Origin: Adiantum capillus-veneris
Taxonomy: Eukaryota > Streptophyta > Polypodiopsida > Polypodiales > Pteridaceae
Direction: 5' to 3'
DNA: 64,000 bases
Assembly (NCBI GenBank): GCA_014529385.2
Contig: CM043959.1
Span: forward strand, 13,548,809 to 13,612,808
Positions 1-11,701 of the stretch are shown here, piece by piece. Under the pieces are notes generated by a model, which searched no databases, was not told the DNA's origin, and was given only the letters and a program-made list of their open reading frames with translations. The position numbers were made by a program, and so were the translations under genes. How positions within the stretch are numbered: the first letter of the stretch is position 1; every line of letters begins with the position of its first letter.

Positions 1-528
1 AATGATATCAGAGCTTCTTGTTTGAAGAAAATTAGCAATCAAAAACAAATTTTAAGGATGGATTTTTAAATTTGCAGAATCGAGTTTGCAAATCAAGGCT
101 AGTCAACAGTTAATTGAAAAACAGCCCATTAATTCCACTTAACAACCATCAAGATTCAACAAGGGAAGAAAAGAATCAGCTCTTGAAGAATTTGTTTGAG
201 TCAATCAGTGATTCCCGTTCTACATCAAAGGCTTCGATTGAGAGATTGGAGACCAAGTATAGATCATAGTGAAGAACCATGCACACTTGTAAATCAAGAA
301 GAGCAACTCATTCGTGACCAAATATTTGATCATGAAAGCACCACTGCATGCACTAGCATAGTTCATAATCGTTATCTTTTGATTTTAAAGTTCCACCCTA
401 GAGAAGATGCTAAATGGATGCCTTTTTTCCCAAAACTCTCAAAATCTTCTTCCCACCTTTTGTCACTGATGGTCCAAGTAATTCTCTACTGAGCAACTAA
501 GGATAGATGCTAACCCTAGAGTAAGAGG
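1..528 (+). repeat. S internal segment (short spacer between LTR-1 and LTR-2)
   Basis: Begins just after an LTR-1 that lies outside the window. The PBS at 3-14 is decayed (TGATATCAGAGC instead of TGGTATCAGAGC). Then come the gag-like leader and a 3' tail ending in CTAGAGTAAGAGG directly before the LTR-2 start. An ORF at 196-492 (98 aa) is open here only because of an internal deletion relative to the S copy at 13984. No recognised domain. Identified by alignment to eight other S copies in the window. Confidence 0.8.
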
Positions 529-1211
529 TGTTACGAGACTCTCCACCCTCTTGTTGTGTATGGTCAACTACAATTAGGATAGCTGGAGCGTAATGGATAA
601 TTATTGTGTTGTCTTTCTATTTTGTTCTAATGGTGAGTTGATGACTTGTAGATTAGAATTCTAGGATTTGACGAGAAGGTTTTGGCAACAAATAAATTCC
701 TTGGCCATTTTATATTTGCACAGTGTTTGAGATCTTTTATCAATAAGTCACTATGACTGCTTTGTAAATAGGATAGTGAGAACGCACCTTAAGAGAGTCA
801 TGCAATAAGTGATATGCTCCACTCGTATAAAGTGGAACTAAGTGTAAAAGAGGGATCTCCAATTTTATGGCACCAACCAGTAATATCAAATATTACCAAA
901 CTCCACAAGAAGTGCCGTGGAGTTTGGGGCTACAATCTTTAATCCATTCTTGTGCAGATGCTCTCAATTTTTCCCTTTTCCCTCTCTTACTCTTTGTCTT
1001 GGGTTATGGAGCTTCTCTGTGTCATCCTCTTGTGTGTAAGAGTTTGTCCTCTTGTTTTCTCTGTGTACTATTATGTGTAGATATGTCAACATCTCCATCC
1101 CTTCTCTCTATGTCAACATCAACCCTTCTAGATCTCTCTTTTTTCCCTTCTCCACAAGGTCAATGGTTGTATTTCATAGCCAAGCGTAGAAGCCCACCTT
1201 TGACTCCAGAA
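529..1211 (+). repeat. LTR-2, full length
   Basis: 683 bp, starting TGTTACGAGACTCTCC and ending CTCCAGAA where other copies end CCCCAACA. It is followed by a one-base spacer and a variant PBS, TGGTATTTGAGC. The TG...CA-type ends, the PBS next door and many same-strand copies define it as an LTR. A TATA-like AT-rich stretch sits near 890 and could be the old promoter, but nothing here proves activity. Confidence 0.88.
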
Positions 1212-1644
1212 ATGGTATTTGAGCTTCTGGTTTGAGGAAAATCGGAATCAAAAACAAATTTTAAGGATTGATTCTCAAATTTACAAAATTGAGTTTGCAA
1301 ATCAAGGCTAATTGGCAATTAATTGGAAAACTGCCCATCAATTTTGCTTAACAACCATCAAGATTTGACAGGGAAAGAAAAGAATCAGATCTTGAAGAAT
1401 TTGTTTGAGTCAATTGGTGATTTCGGTTAGACATCAGAAAAGGGAGCTTGGAAAGTAACAATTTTGGCTTAAGTGTAGAAGAGATGGAGATCAAGGCTTC
1501 AATTCAGAGATTGGAAGCTATAAGGATTACCTATAAGGCCCCTATTGAACTGCAGAGTTGGCCGCCCAAATTGTAACAAAGACCTATTCTCACCCCCTCT
1601 CCTTTAGTTGATTAATCCCTCTCTATCATGGTCAACTTAAGGAC
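1212..1644 (+). repeat. B internal segment, leader part
   Basis: Sequence after the variant PBS: the leader shared with S and C. One frame reads like a gag N-terminal helix (VEEMEIKAPIERLKA in better copies). It runs to about 1643, where a deletion joins the leader directly to the integrase core. The zinc-binding region found in most other B copies is absent. Confidence 0.7.
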
Positions 1645-2297
1645 CGGATCTTTGTTTAAGATATCTTTAGACTACGTGTGCTTCCAAAGAGAATTATCAG
1701 TGACACGGATGTAAAGTTCACTTCCAAGTTTTGGAAGTCTCTATTTGAAGCTTTAGGAACACAACTATTCTTTAGCTCGGCATATCATCCTCAGACAAAC
1801 GGATAGACAGAACGGTTCACCAAGTAATTGAAGACATCCTTTGAGCTTATTGCAATAGAGAACCCTGCAAGTGGATTCAATTTCTTCTTCCCTTGGTAGA
1901 ATTTTCCTATGACTCCTCTTTCCATAAAAGCATTGGGATGTCACCTTTCAATGCTCTATATGGGCATGAATGCATATCACCATTGATTTTTTTTGACCCC
2001 ACTATAAGGGTAGAAGCCTCAAAGAAAATGCTGGAGGAAATGGAAGCCTAGACCAAAGCCATACGACAAGATATTCAGGCAGATAAGGATCGTCAAAATC
2101 ATTATGCATACCAAAAATGATCCGATCAAATCATCAAACAAGGAGACTATCTCTGGGCAAATTCAACAATCTTAGTCCTCAATATTATGGTCCTTATAAA
2201 ATAATCAAGGTCCTTAGTGATCAAGCCTACAAATTAAAGTTTCCCAAACATAGTTCATTATCTATTTCATGTCAACCTACTAAAACCCTACATCCTA
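1645..2297 (+). pseudogene. Ty3/gypsy integrase remnant (core and C-terminal part)
   Basis: Reads in shifting frames as the retroviral integrase core. An Asp in an ISDTD motif and a Glu after YHPQT-G-T are spaced as in D-35-E, followed by SIGMSPFNALYGHE and the FKNLSPQYYGPYKIIKV end region. Integrase would join element cDNA to the host chromosome. The zinc-binding domain is deleted, and stops shared with the other array copies plus frameshifts make it non-coding. The last ORF (2117-2374) runs on into LTR-3. Confidence 0.85.
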
Positions 2298-2806
2298 AAT
2301 TCCTCGGCCACTTTATATTTGCACAGTGTTTGAGATCTTTTATCAATGAGCCACTATGGCTGCTTTGTAAATAGGATAGTGAGAACTCACCTTAAAAGGG
2401 TCATGCAATAAGTGATATGCTCCAATCATAACTTAAGTGGAACTAAGTGTCAAAGAGGGGCCTCCAGATTTTTGGCACCAACAAGTACTATCAAATATTA
2501 AATACCAAACTCCACAAGAGGTGCCATGGAGTTTGGGGCTAAGGCCATTCGTGTATAGATTTTTCCCTTTCCCCTCTCTTACCTTATGTCTTGGGCTATG
2601 AAGCTTCTCTGTGTCATCCTCTTGTGTGTAAGAGTCTGTCCCTTTGTTTTCTTTGTGTATTATTATGTGTAGATATGTCAACATCTCCATCCCTTCTGTC
2701 TATGTCTACATCAACCCTTCTAGATCTCTCTTTTCCCTTCTCCACATGGCAAGGTCAATGGTTGTATTTAATGGCCAAGTGTGGAAGCCCGCCCTTGACC
2801 CCAACA
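2298..2806 (+). repeat. LTR-3, 5'-truncated and fused to pol
   Basis: Homology to LTR-1 and LTR-2 starts about 190 bp inside them, at AAATTCCTCGGCCA, directly continuing the pol reading. It ends CCCCAACA followed by GTGGTATCAAAGC, a PBS with a mismatch. It carries the long-block marker GAGAACTCACCTTAAAAG near 2381. Confidence 0.85.
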
Positions 2807-4675
2807 GTGGTATCAAAGCTTCTGGTCTAAAGAAAATCGGTAATCAAAATCCAGTTTGAAGGATGAATTTTCTAATTTGCATAATAAAGTTTGGGTATCA
2901 AGGCTGATTAGCAATTAATTGAAAAAAATGGCCCATCAATTCCGCTTAACGATCATCAATATTCAACAAGGGAAGAAAAAAATTAGCTCTTGAAGAATTT
3001 GTTTGAGTCAATCGGTGATTCCGATTCGACATAAAAAATGGGAGCTTGAAAAGTAATTATTTTGGCCTAAGTGTAGAAGATATGGAAGATCAAGGCTCCG
3101 ATAGCGAGATTAAAAGCTACAAGGATTACCCATGACATCTCACTCCATGTTGCAAGCTCCAATCTAAGATAGCTGACAATATTGAAATATAGTGTTCAAA
3201 CCGTTGAAGTAGTACTCGGTTACCTTTCTGAAACCCTGTGTGACGAACCATTACACACACATATGGCTCGACTTTGACCTGCACAAAATCAGGCCATGTA
3301 ACCATCAAAGTGGTCTCCCAGAGCTCTTGAACTAGTTGTCCTTCATACTCGTGGGCCAACGAAGAGGCGGTTGGTTGCCATCAATATGTGAGCACTTGGC
3401 GCTGTTGCTGCTGCTCGTTAACTGATTTCTTTTCAAAACTCTTTCCGACCTTAGTTTCACACAAAAGGTGAGGCCACTATTGAACTGCAAAGTTGGCCAC
3501 CCAAATTTTAACAAAGACCTATTCACCCCCTCTCCTTTACTTGATTAAGCCCTCTCTATCGTGGTCGACCCTTGCCGGTTGCGTACCCCCCAAAACTTTG
3601 ACTAATCACTTGAATTACATCGTATATGCTATGAGACACGATGGCTTTTACTCTAAAAAATTGTACGCATGTTTTCTTGATTTTACTAGCTATCCAACTA
3701 AACCTATCAGACTATTTATTCTATGTTACCAGGTAAGAGTATCTTGACACCAGGTGATGATCCAACTCTAGAATTTTGACTCTTCTTGTACTAGAAAATC
3801 ACTCATTGTGTAAAGAATTTGAAAATTTATACTTTCTTTTATATGACTAACACCACACATGAGCAGTTGTACTTTTTCTCTCTGTTTTTGCAGATGACAC
3901 AAAACACAACTAGTACCACTTCTTAGCAAACTGTTGTTGCCAACAGTTTCAAATTGACTACATGGGACAGTGTACAAGATGAAGCCTATCCAAACATTCA
4001 AATGAATAAACTGTTAACTTTCAATTGTTTGAACTCTTATTTTTTGACAAAAAGTCAAAAGCTATGTTATACAATTGCTACTAGACTTGTATCATTAATT
4101 AAGTTACTGTTACTATGCTAACTAAATTTGAGAATAGAGAAAGAAACCTGTGTGCCCTATGAAATACCCATTATTTATACCTAAGTATTCCTAAGAAGTG
4201 CAATTCAACAAGAAAATAAGGTACGGCATATTTTTCGATTCTATACATTGTAACATCGGGCCACTAGTCCCATGAGGTACTATGTTTTTGAGTGAAGTAT
4301 TTCTTTTTCGATATTCCCATTTGTGGACACTCTTTGTGTCCCTTCTCTGTAGAGTTTGAATACAAGATATGCTAGTTAGGAGGATTGTTAAAATTTTGTC
4401 CATTCTCCATGCCCTCAGCTCATCCTTGGATAGTCACTATATGTTGGGTTATGGTGTAATGCCCAAGCATATTTAAAAGTGGTATGTAACCTTGTAATGT
4501 ATTTAATAGTTAATTACCTTCACGTTGACACATTCACAATGCATTTCATAGTGGTTTATTACAACTCTTTCGAGGACCCCTACCTACATGTCATAATGAA
4601 GAACCGTCCACACTTGTAAATCAAGAAGAGAAACTCATTCTTGACCAAATAGTTGATCATGAAACCCACCAAATA
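2807..4675 (+). repeat. C internal segment, long form
   Basis: Starts with a PBS-like TGGTATCAAAGC and the common leader, then about 1.4 kb with no match to a known retrotransposon protein. Contains splice-like signals (separate entry) and a minus-strand ORF 4191-4403 (70 aa) repeated in other C copies. At about 4675 the normal 3' tail, LTR-1, S, LTR-2 and most of B are missing and the sequence jumps into integrase. Confidence 0.75.
3733..3893 (+). other. candidate spliceosomal intron inside C
   Basis: A donor CAG|GTAAGAGT at 3732/3733, a branch-like TGACTAAC at 3844-3851 and a pyrimidine tract ending TTTTTGCAG at 3893 define a 161 bp intron of plant type. The next bases start ATGACACAAAAC, and the frame reads protein-like (KLTTWDTVQDEAYPNF) apart from one TAG. 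This may be an exon pair captured from a host gene or a spliced leader of the element. I do not recognise the protein. Signals alone do not prove splicing. Confidence 0.4.
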
Positions 4676-5113
4676 GATGTCAGCTTTGAATGCTCTATAT
4701 GGGCATGAATGCATATCACCATTGAATTTTTTTTACTCTACTATAAGGGTAGAAGCCTCAAAGAAAATGCTGGAGGAAATGGCAGCCTAGACCAAAGCCA
4801 TACGACAAGAATTTCAGGCAGATAAGGGTCGTTAAAAGCATTATGCAGACAAAAAATGATCCAATCAAATCTTCAAACAAGGAGACAAGGTCTTTCTATG
4901 AGTGCATCCAAAAAGAAGCAATCTATCTCTGGAAAATTCAAAAATCTTAGTCCTCGATATTATGGTCCTTATGAAATAATCAAGGTCCTTAGTGTTCAAG
5001 CCTACAAATTAAAGATATCCAAACATATTAAAGTTCATTATGTATTTCATGTCAACCTACTAAAACCCTACATCCGAAATTCCTCGGCCATTTTATATTT
5101 GCACAGTGTTTGA
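4676..5113 (+). pseudogene. integrase C-terminal remnant fused to LTR-3
   Basis: Enters integrase at the ALYGHE motif after a large deletion and continues through the FKNLSPRYYGPYEIIKV and FHVNLLKPYI motifs. The ORF 4856-5113 ends inside LTR-3. The GTCAGCTTTGAATG variant at its start is shared with the copy at 11265, so this fragment belongs to the 4.7-35.5 kb block. Confidence 0.82.
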
Positions 5114-5592
5114 GATCTTTTATCAATGAGCCACTATGGCTGCTTTGTAAATAGGATAGTGAGAACTCTTAAAAGGGTCATGCAATAAGTGATATCCTCC
5201 AATCATAACTTAAGTGGAACTAAGTGTCAAACAGGGGCCTCCAAATTTTTGGCACCAACAAGTAATATCAAATATTAAATATCAAACTCCACAAGAGATG
5301 GCATGCAGTTTGGGACTAAGGCCATTCTTGTGTAGATGCTCTCACGTTTTCCCTTTCCCCTCTCTTACCCTATGTCTTGGGCTATGGATCTTCTCTGTGT
5401 CATCCTCTTGTGTGTAAGAGTTTGTCCCCTTGTTTTCTTTGTGTATTATGTTGTGTAGATGTGTCAACATCTCCATCCCTTCTCTCTATGTCCACATCAA
5501 CCCTTCTAGATCTCTCTTTTTCGTTCTGCACATGGCAAGGTCAATGGTTGTATTTAATGGCCAAGTGTGGAAGCCCACCCTTGACCCCAACA
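5078..5592 (+). repeat. LTR-3, fused to pol
   Basis: Same fusion point as at 2298. Carries the short-block marker GAGAACTCTTAAAAG. Ends CCCCAACA, then PBS variant TGGTATCAACGC. Confidence 0.85.
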
Positions 5593-6602
5593 GTGGTATC
5601 AACGCTTTTGGTCTAAAGAAAATCGGCAATCAAAATTCAATTTGAGTCAATCAGTGATTCCGGTTCGACATAAAAAATGGGATCTTGGAAAGTAATTATT
5701 TTGGGCTAAGTGTAGAAGAAATGGAAGATCAAGGCTTCGATTAAGAGATTGGAAGCTACAAGAATTACCCATGACATCTCGGTCCATGTTGCAAGCTCCA
5801 ATTTAAGATAGATGACAATATTGAAATATATTTTTCAAACGGTTGAAGTAGTACTCGGTTACCTTTCTGAAACCCTCTGTGACCAACCAGGCCTGACACA
5901 CACATATGGCTTGACTCTGACCTGCACAAAACCAGGCTATTAACCCTTCTTCTACTAGAAAATCACTCATCGTGTAAAATTTATTCAAATTTATACTTTC
6001 TTTTATATGACTAACACCACACATGAGCAGTTGTACTTTTTCTCTCTCTTTTTGCAGATGACACAAAACACAACTAGAACCACTTCTTAGCAAACTATCG
6101 TTGCCAACATCTTCAAATTGACTACATGGGACACTGTACAAGATGAAGCCTATCCAAACTTTCAAATCAATAAACTTTTAACTTTCAATTGGTTGAACTT
6201 CTATTGGAGAAAAAGTCAAAAGCCATGTTATACAGTTGCTACTAGACTTGTATCATTAATTAATTTATTGTTACTATGCTAACTCGATTTGAGAATAGAG
6301 ACAGAAACCTGTGTGCCCTATGCATACAATACACCATTATTTTTACCTAAGTATTTCCGAAAGAAGTGCAATTCAACAAGAAAATAAGGTACTGCATATT
6401 TTTCCATCTAGATACATTGTAACATCGGGCCACTAGTCCCATGAGGTACTATGTTTTTGAGTGAAGTATTTCTTTTTTGATATTTCCATTTGTGGACACT
6501 CTTTGTGTCCCTTCTCTGTAGAGTTTTAATACAAGATATGCTAGACAGAAATAGTTGATCATGAAACCACCACTGCACGCACTAACATGGTTCATAATTG
6601 TT
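5593..6602 (+). repeat. C internal segment, short form, 3' end lost
   Basis: Common leader, then a deletion at about 5940 (AGGCTATTAACCC) that removes roughly 0.5 kb including the intron donor. The acceptor-like TTTTTGCAGATGAC (about 6051-6064) remains. It breaks off near 6602 (CATAATTGTTA) and joins the middle of an LTR, so the 3' tail and LTR start are missing. Confidence 0.75.
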
Positions 6603-6868
6603 AGCCACTACGGCTGCTTTGTAAATAGGATAGTGAGAACTCACCTTAAGAGGGTCATGCAATAAGTGATATGCTCCACTTAAAACAAAAGTAAAACTAA
6701 GTGTAAAAGAGGGGCCTCCAAATTTTTGGCACCAACAAATAATATCACATATTAAATACCAAACTCCACAAGAGGTGCCGTGGAGTTTTTGGCTAAGGCC
6801 ATTCTTGTGTAGATGCTCTCAAATTTTTTTCCCTCTCTTACCCTATGTCTTGGGTTACAGATCTCCTT

Positions 6869-8474
6869 TGTCATAAAATCTAATATGTAATATCTTACCA
6901 ACCCAAATGATTTTCTCATATTAAATTGATCACTTAATGTGGGAGAATAAACGGGAACAAGTGTTAAGATATAGACATGTGCTTATAGATCTATCTCAAC
7001 ACGGGGCCAATGGTAAAGGGGCCCAAATGGGATATGGTCTATCATAGAGCAAGGCTAAAAAATGGAGCATAAGACCTTAGGGTTAGCTTCATTGAAGACC
7101 TCCAATAATGTGTGTAAAAGGCCTTTGACCTTAGGTAAGCTAGGGATGAGCTTGAGGTGCGGGAACCTGACCCAGCTCGAGGTGCTTGTCCTGCTTGTCA
7201 TGCTTGATCACTAAGGTGCTTGAGGTGCTTAATTATTGAGATGCTTGAGGTGCTTGACATGCTTGAGATGCTAGGGTTGCACTTGAGGTGAGAACCCAAC
7301 CCAAGGTTAAAGTGCTTATGAGCCAACCTTGTGGTGGGAACTGGGCCTATGCATGAGGGGCTGAGGTTTCAAAAAGTCAAAGATTCAATCCCTACAAGGA
7401 GGGGGAGAGCCCTACATGAGGTGGGATGAGAGAGAACATCCACACACTCACACAAGGCATGCATGGTACAAAGAAAGCAAAAGGGACACTTGTCAAGTTC
7501 CTCCTCATGTTGCCCTTATAGTGTGCCTGAAGCCTATTGGTTGGCCACCCAAGGGGTCCAATAATAATTTAGGAGATTTAATTAATTGATTTAGCATTTA
7601 TCTAGCCCTCTCTCTCAAAGGGGAAAGGGGGACACTTGTCTCAAGGCTACCCTTGCTGCTTGGAATGCCTCCTTCTTATGATTGGCTAGGCTTGGAGGGG
7701 TTTAATGAGCTTCAAGCATGAGCTACAAGGGGGGGTCGACCCAAGCAAGCTAGGGGGTTGATTAGGGGTTATACTCACCCACACACACTCACAAACACTC
7801 TCATTGTGTGCTATGCAAAGTGCAAGAGCTCCCTCTCCTTCTCCAAGCAAGTAGAGGTTGAGAGCCTATACCAAGACTCTTGGATATGGAGTGCAAATCC
7901 AACCAAGAGCCATGCTTCAATGCTTAAGCTTGAAATCTCCTTCTTCTTCATTACTATGCTATTATGTATGCTAGCAACAAGAGTTATGATAAGTGAGGAA
8001 CTAATTCTTTCTCCTACGAAATGTTTCTTCTTCCTCTTCCCTACCCTCATTCCCTGCTAGCTCTCTCCACCTTTGAAGGTGTTTGAGGTCTTGGGACTGA
8101 GGCTTGGGATAGTTAAAGATTTCTTCAAGTTTATGTTATGTTTGTGATGCATGAAGCTTTCCATCTTCATTGCATCATCTAGGTCACAAGGAACACAAAG
8201 ATTGTATTGTAACAAGTCTCTCTTAATGGGAGAAATCATAATACAAATGCCTATTGGAGGGGGGACCGGCTCCACATAAATCCGGTCCTCAACTGTTGTC
8301 ATGTTCTCTAAATTCTCTCTCTTGCAAAAGTATTGTTCATGCCAAGTTAACTAATTGCTATGATTATGTTGCTATCTTCAATTATGTTCACCCGCTATGC
8401 TCACAAAGTCATTTCTCAAAAGTACTCTCATTAATTTCTGCTACTCTCAAATTAAATAGGCCAATTCCATTACA
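6869..8474 (+). mobile_element. solo LTR, probably Ty1/copia
   Basis: A 1606 bp block unrelated to the rest of the window, starting TGTCATAAAA and ending CCATTACA, flanked by the 5 bp direct repeat TCCTT (6864-6868 and 8475-8479). The host LTR continues correctly on both sides. No internal coding region and no second LTR are visible, so it looks like a solo LTR left by LTR-LTR recombination. The CTCCACATAAATCCGGTCCTC stretch near 8270 resembles the R/U5 part of plant Copia LTRs, which suggests plus orientation. ORFs within it look random. Confidence 0.8.
7148..7290 (+). repeat. imperfect short tandem motif GCTTGAGGT in the solo LTR
   Basis: About ten variants of GCTTGAGGT, GAGGTGCTT or GCTTGACAT follow each other with irregular spacing. 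This local simple-sequence expansion inside the solo LTR is not seen elsewhere in the window. Confidence 0.65.
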
Positions 8475-8643
8475 TCCTTTGTGTCATTCTCTTGTGTGTA
8501 AGAGTTTGTCCCCTTCTTTTCTTTGTGTACTAGTATGTGTAGATATGTTTACATCTCCATCCTTATCTCTATGGCAACATCAACCCTTCTATCTCTCTCT
8601 TTTCCCTTCTCCACATGGTGGAAGCCCAACCTTGACCCCAACA

Positions 8644-9165
8644 ATGGTATCAGAGCTTCTTGTTTGAAGAAAATTAGCAATCAAAAACAAATTTTAAGGA
8701 TGGGTTTTTATATTTGCAGAATCGAGTTTGCAAATCAAGGCTAATCGACAATTAATTGAAAAACAACCCATTAATTCCACTTAACAATCATCAAGATTCA
8801 ACAAGGGAAGAAAAGAATCAGCTCTTGAAGAATTTGTTTGAGTCAATCAATGATTCCAGTTTTACATCGGAAAAGGGAGCTCGGAAAGTGACGATTTTGG
8901 CTTACGTGTAGAAGACATGGGAGACCAAGGCTCCGATTGAGAGATTGGAGACCAAGTATACATCATAATGAAAGCACCACTGCACGCACTAGCATAGTTC
9001 ATAATCGTTATCTTTTGATTTTATAATTCCACCCTAGAGAGGATGCTAAATGGCTGCCTTTTTTTTTCCAAAACTCTCAAAATCTTCTACACACCTTTTG
9101 TCACTGACGGTCCACGTAATTCTCTACTGAGCAACTAAGGTAGTTGCTAATCCTAGAGTAAGAGA
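8644..9165 (+). repeat. S internal segment with perfect PBS
   Basis: PBS TGGTATCAGAGC at 8645-8656, complementary to the 3' end of plant initiator tRNA-Met, one base after an LTR end. Then the gag-like leader and the tail, ending CTAGAGTAAGAGA (a poor polypurine tract) before LTR-2. A small deletion near 8965 removes the stretch that encodes EEPCTLVNQEE in other copies. Confidence 0.85.
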
Positions 9166-9842
9166 TGTTAGAGACTCTCCACCCTCTTGTTGTATATGGT
9201 CAACTACAATTTGGATAGCTGAGCGTAATGGATAATTATTGTGTTGTCTTTCTATTTTGTTCTAATGGTGAGTTGATGACTTGTAGATTAGAATTCTAGG
9301 ATTTGACGAGAAGGTGTTGGCAACAAATAAATTCCTTGGCCATTTTATATTTGCACAGTGTTTGAGATCTTTTATCAATAAGTCACTATGACTGCTTTGT
9401 AAATAGGATAGTGAGAACTCACCTTAAGAGAGTCATGCAATAAGTGATATGCTCCACTCGTATAATGTGAAACTAAGTGTAAAAGAGGGACCTCCAATTT
9501 TCTGGCACCAACAAGTGATACCAAATATTACCAAACTCCACAAGAGGTGCCGTGGAGTTTGGGGATACAATCTTTAAGCCATTCTTGTGCAGATGCTCTC
9601 AAATTTTTCCTCTTCCCTCTCTTACCCTTTGTCTTGGGTTATGGAGCTTCTCTGTGTCATCCTCTTGTGTGTAAGAGTTTGTCCTCTTGTTTTCTATGTG
9701 TACTATAATGTCAACATCTCCATCCCTTCTCTTTATGTCAACATCAACCCATTCTAGATCTTTCTTTTTTCCCTTCTCCACATGGCAAGGTCAATGGTTG
9801 TATTTCATAGCCAAGCGTAGAAGCCCACCTTTGACCCCAACA
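9166..9842 (+). repeat. LTR-2, full length
   Basis: 677 bp, TGTTAGAGACTCTCC (one base lost from the TGTTACGAG consensus) to CCCCAACA, followed by TGGTATTTGAGC. Confidence 0.88.
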
Positions 9843-10535
9843 ATGGTATTTGAGCTTCTGGTTTGAAGAAAATTGGCAATCAAATACAAATTTTAAGGAT
9901 CGATTCTCAAATTTACAAAATTGAGTTTGCAAATCAAGGCTCATTGGCAATTAATTGGAAAACTGCCATCAATTTTGCTTAACAACCATCAAGATTTGAC
10001 AAGGCAAGAAAAGAATCATATCTTGAAGAATTTGTTTGAGTGAATCAGTGATTTTGGCTAGACATCAGAAAAGGGAGCTTGGAAAGATAATTTTGGCTCA
10101 AGTGTAGAAGGATTACCTATGACATCTCACTCCATGTTGCAAGCTCCGATCAAAGATAGCTGACAATATTGAAGTATAGTTTTCAAACCGTTGAAGTAGT
10201 ACTCGGCTACCTTTGTGAAACCATGCGTGACCAACCCTCACACACACATATGGACGAGGAAGAGGTGGTTGGTCACCATTTACCTCTAGGCATCGGGAAG
10301 TGTTGTTGCTCGTTGACTCAGTTCTTTTCAAAACACTTTCTGACCTTGTTTTCACACAAAAGGTGAGGCCTCTATTGAACTCCAAGGTGGCCACCCAAAT
10401 TGTAACAAAGACCTATTCTCACCCCCTCTCCTTTAGTTGATTAATTCCTCTCTATCATGGTCAACTTAAGGACCTCTCTTCTTAAGCCCAACCTTTCATG
10501 GACTTCTTAAGGACCTCTCCAACAATCCGTTATTG
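9843..10535 (+). repeat. B internal segment, leader part
   Basis: Common leader, then about 250 bp (10120-10400) that also holds a minus-strand ORF of 93 aa (10113-10394), probably by chance. No gag, protease or reverse transcriptase motif is found before integrase begins. Confidence 0.7.
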
Positions 10536-11701
10536 GATAAGGTGAGGGAATGCTCACAGAAAGATGAAGCCTATTTTCAAATCATTCAAATTCTCAGTCA
10601 ACAAGATGCAAAAGAAAAAGGAAAAGGCCCTAGTTAAGGACAATTATATGGAGGATGGCCTTCTTTACTATAGACATCCACTTTACATTCCTAGGGATAA
10701 CTCCCTAAAATAATTAATTCTTCATGAAGGTCATGATATCCCAGTTTCAAGACATGTGGGATATGCAAAAACTCTTAGTACCTTGAGGAAAAGCTACTTC
10801 TAGACCAGAATAAAGAGGGATGTACTTTGATACATTAGACAATGCCTCTCTTATAAAAAAAACAAGGCTAAAGGAGTGATGATGCCAAGAAAACACGGTA
10901 GTTGTGGATATGCTTACTAAAGCGCATCTCATCTAATACCAGCAAAAACCACTTACATCAGATCAAATATGAGCCGTATCTTTCTTAAAGATATCTTTCG
11001 ATCACACGGGCTTCGAAAGAGAATTATCAGTGACACGGATGTAAAGTTCACTTGCAAGTTTTGGAAGTCTCTATCTGAAGCTTTAGGAACACAACTATTC
11101 TTTAGCTCAGCATATCATCCTCAGACAGACGGACAGACAGAATGGGTAACCAAGTAATTGAAGATATCCTTTGAGCTTATTGCAGTAGAGAACCCTGCAA
11201 GTGGATTCAATTTCTTTCGTTTGTAGAATTTGCCTATAACTCCTCTTTCCATAAAAGCATTGGGATGTCAGCTTTGAATGCTCTATATGGGCATGAATGC
11301 ATATCACCATTGAATTTTTTTTACTCTACTATAAGGGTAGAAGCCTCAAAGAAAATGCTGGAGGAAATGGCAGCCTAGACCAAAGCCATACGACAAGAAA
11401 TTCAGGCAGATAAGGATCGTTAAAAGCATTATGCGGACAAATAATGATGCGATCAAATCTTCAAACAAGGAGACAAGGTCTTTCTATGAGTGCATCCAAA
11501 AAGAAGCAATCTATCTCTGGAAAATTCAAAAATCTTAGTCCTCGATATTATGGTCCTTATGAAATAATCAAGGTCCTTAGTGTTCAAGCCTACAAATTAA
11601 AGATATCCAAACATATTAAAGTTCATTATGTATTTCATGTCAACCTACTAAAACCCTACATCCGAAATTCCTCGGCCATTTTATATTTGCACAGTGTTTG
11701 A
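10536..11701 (+). pseudogene. integrase remnant with zinc-binding, core and C-terminal parts
   Basis: In order: a MEDGLLYYRHPLYIP linker (about 10640), the zinc-binding GHDIP..RHVGYAKT (first His of the pair lies in GHD) with a CLSC partner whose second Cys is altered here (about 10850), a VVDMLTKAHL stretch with the first catalytic Asp (about 10905), ISDTD and YHPQTDGQTE with the other acidic residues (ORF 10969-11157), then ALYGHE and GPYEIIKV (ORF 11444-11701, ending inside LTR-3). Stops and frameshifts are shared with the sister copies, so it cannot make integrase. Confidence 0.88.

Larger units (their letters stand above)
6603..8643 (+). repeat. LTR-1 fragment split by a solo LTR
   Basis: LTR-1 sequence without its 5' part occupies 6603-6868 and, after the inserted element and its target duplication, 8480-8643, ending CCCCAACA. 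A perfect PBS (8645-8656) follows after one base. Confidence 0.83.

Noticed and set aside
867..1235. ORFs in the LTRs such as those reading MAPTSNIKYYQTPQEVPW or MFSLCIIMCRYVNISIPS, repeated in almost every LTR copy
   Set aside because: They lie wholly inside LTRs, overlap in several frames, have no recognised domain, and recur only because the LTR recurs.
7758..8302. ORFs of 79-100 aa on both strands in the solo LTR
   Set aside because: Overlapping frames on both strands, no domain, and LTRs of this kind do not code for protein.
10113..10394. antisense ORF of 93-101 aa in the B leader (also at 15519, 21233, 42581)
   Set aside because: No known family. The repeated appearance is explained by near-identical units, and related leaders (29557, 36557) shorten it.
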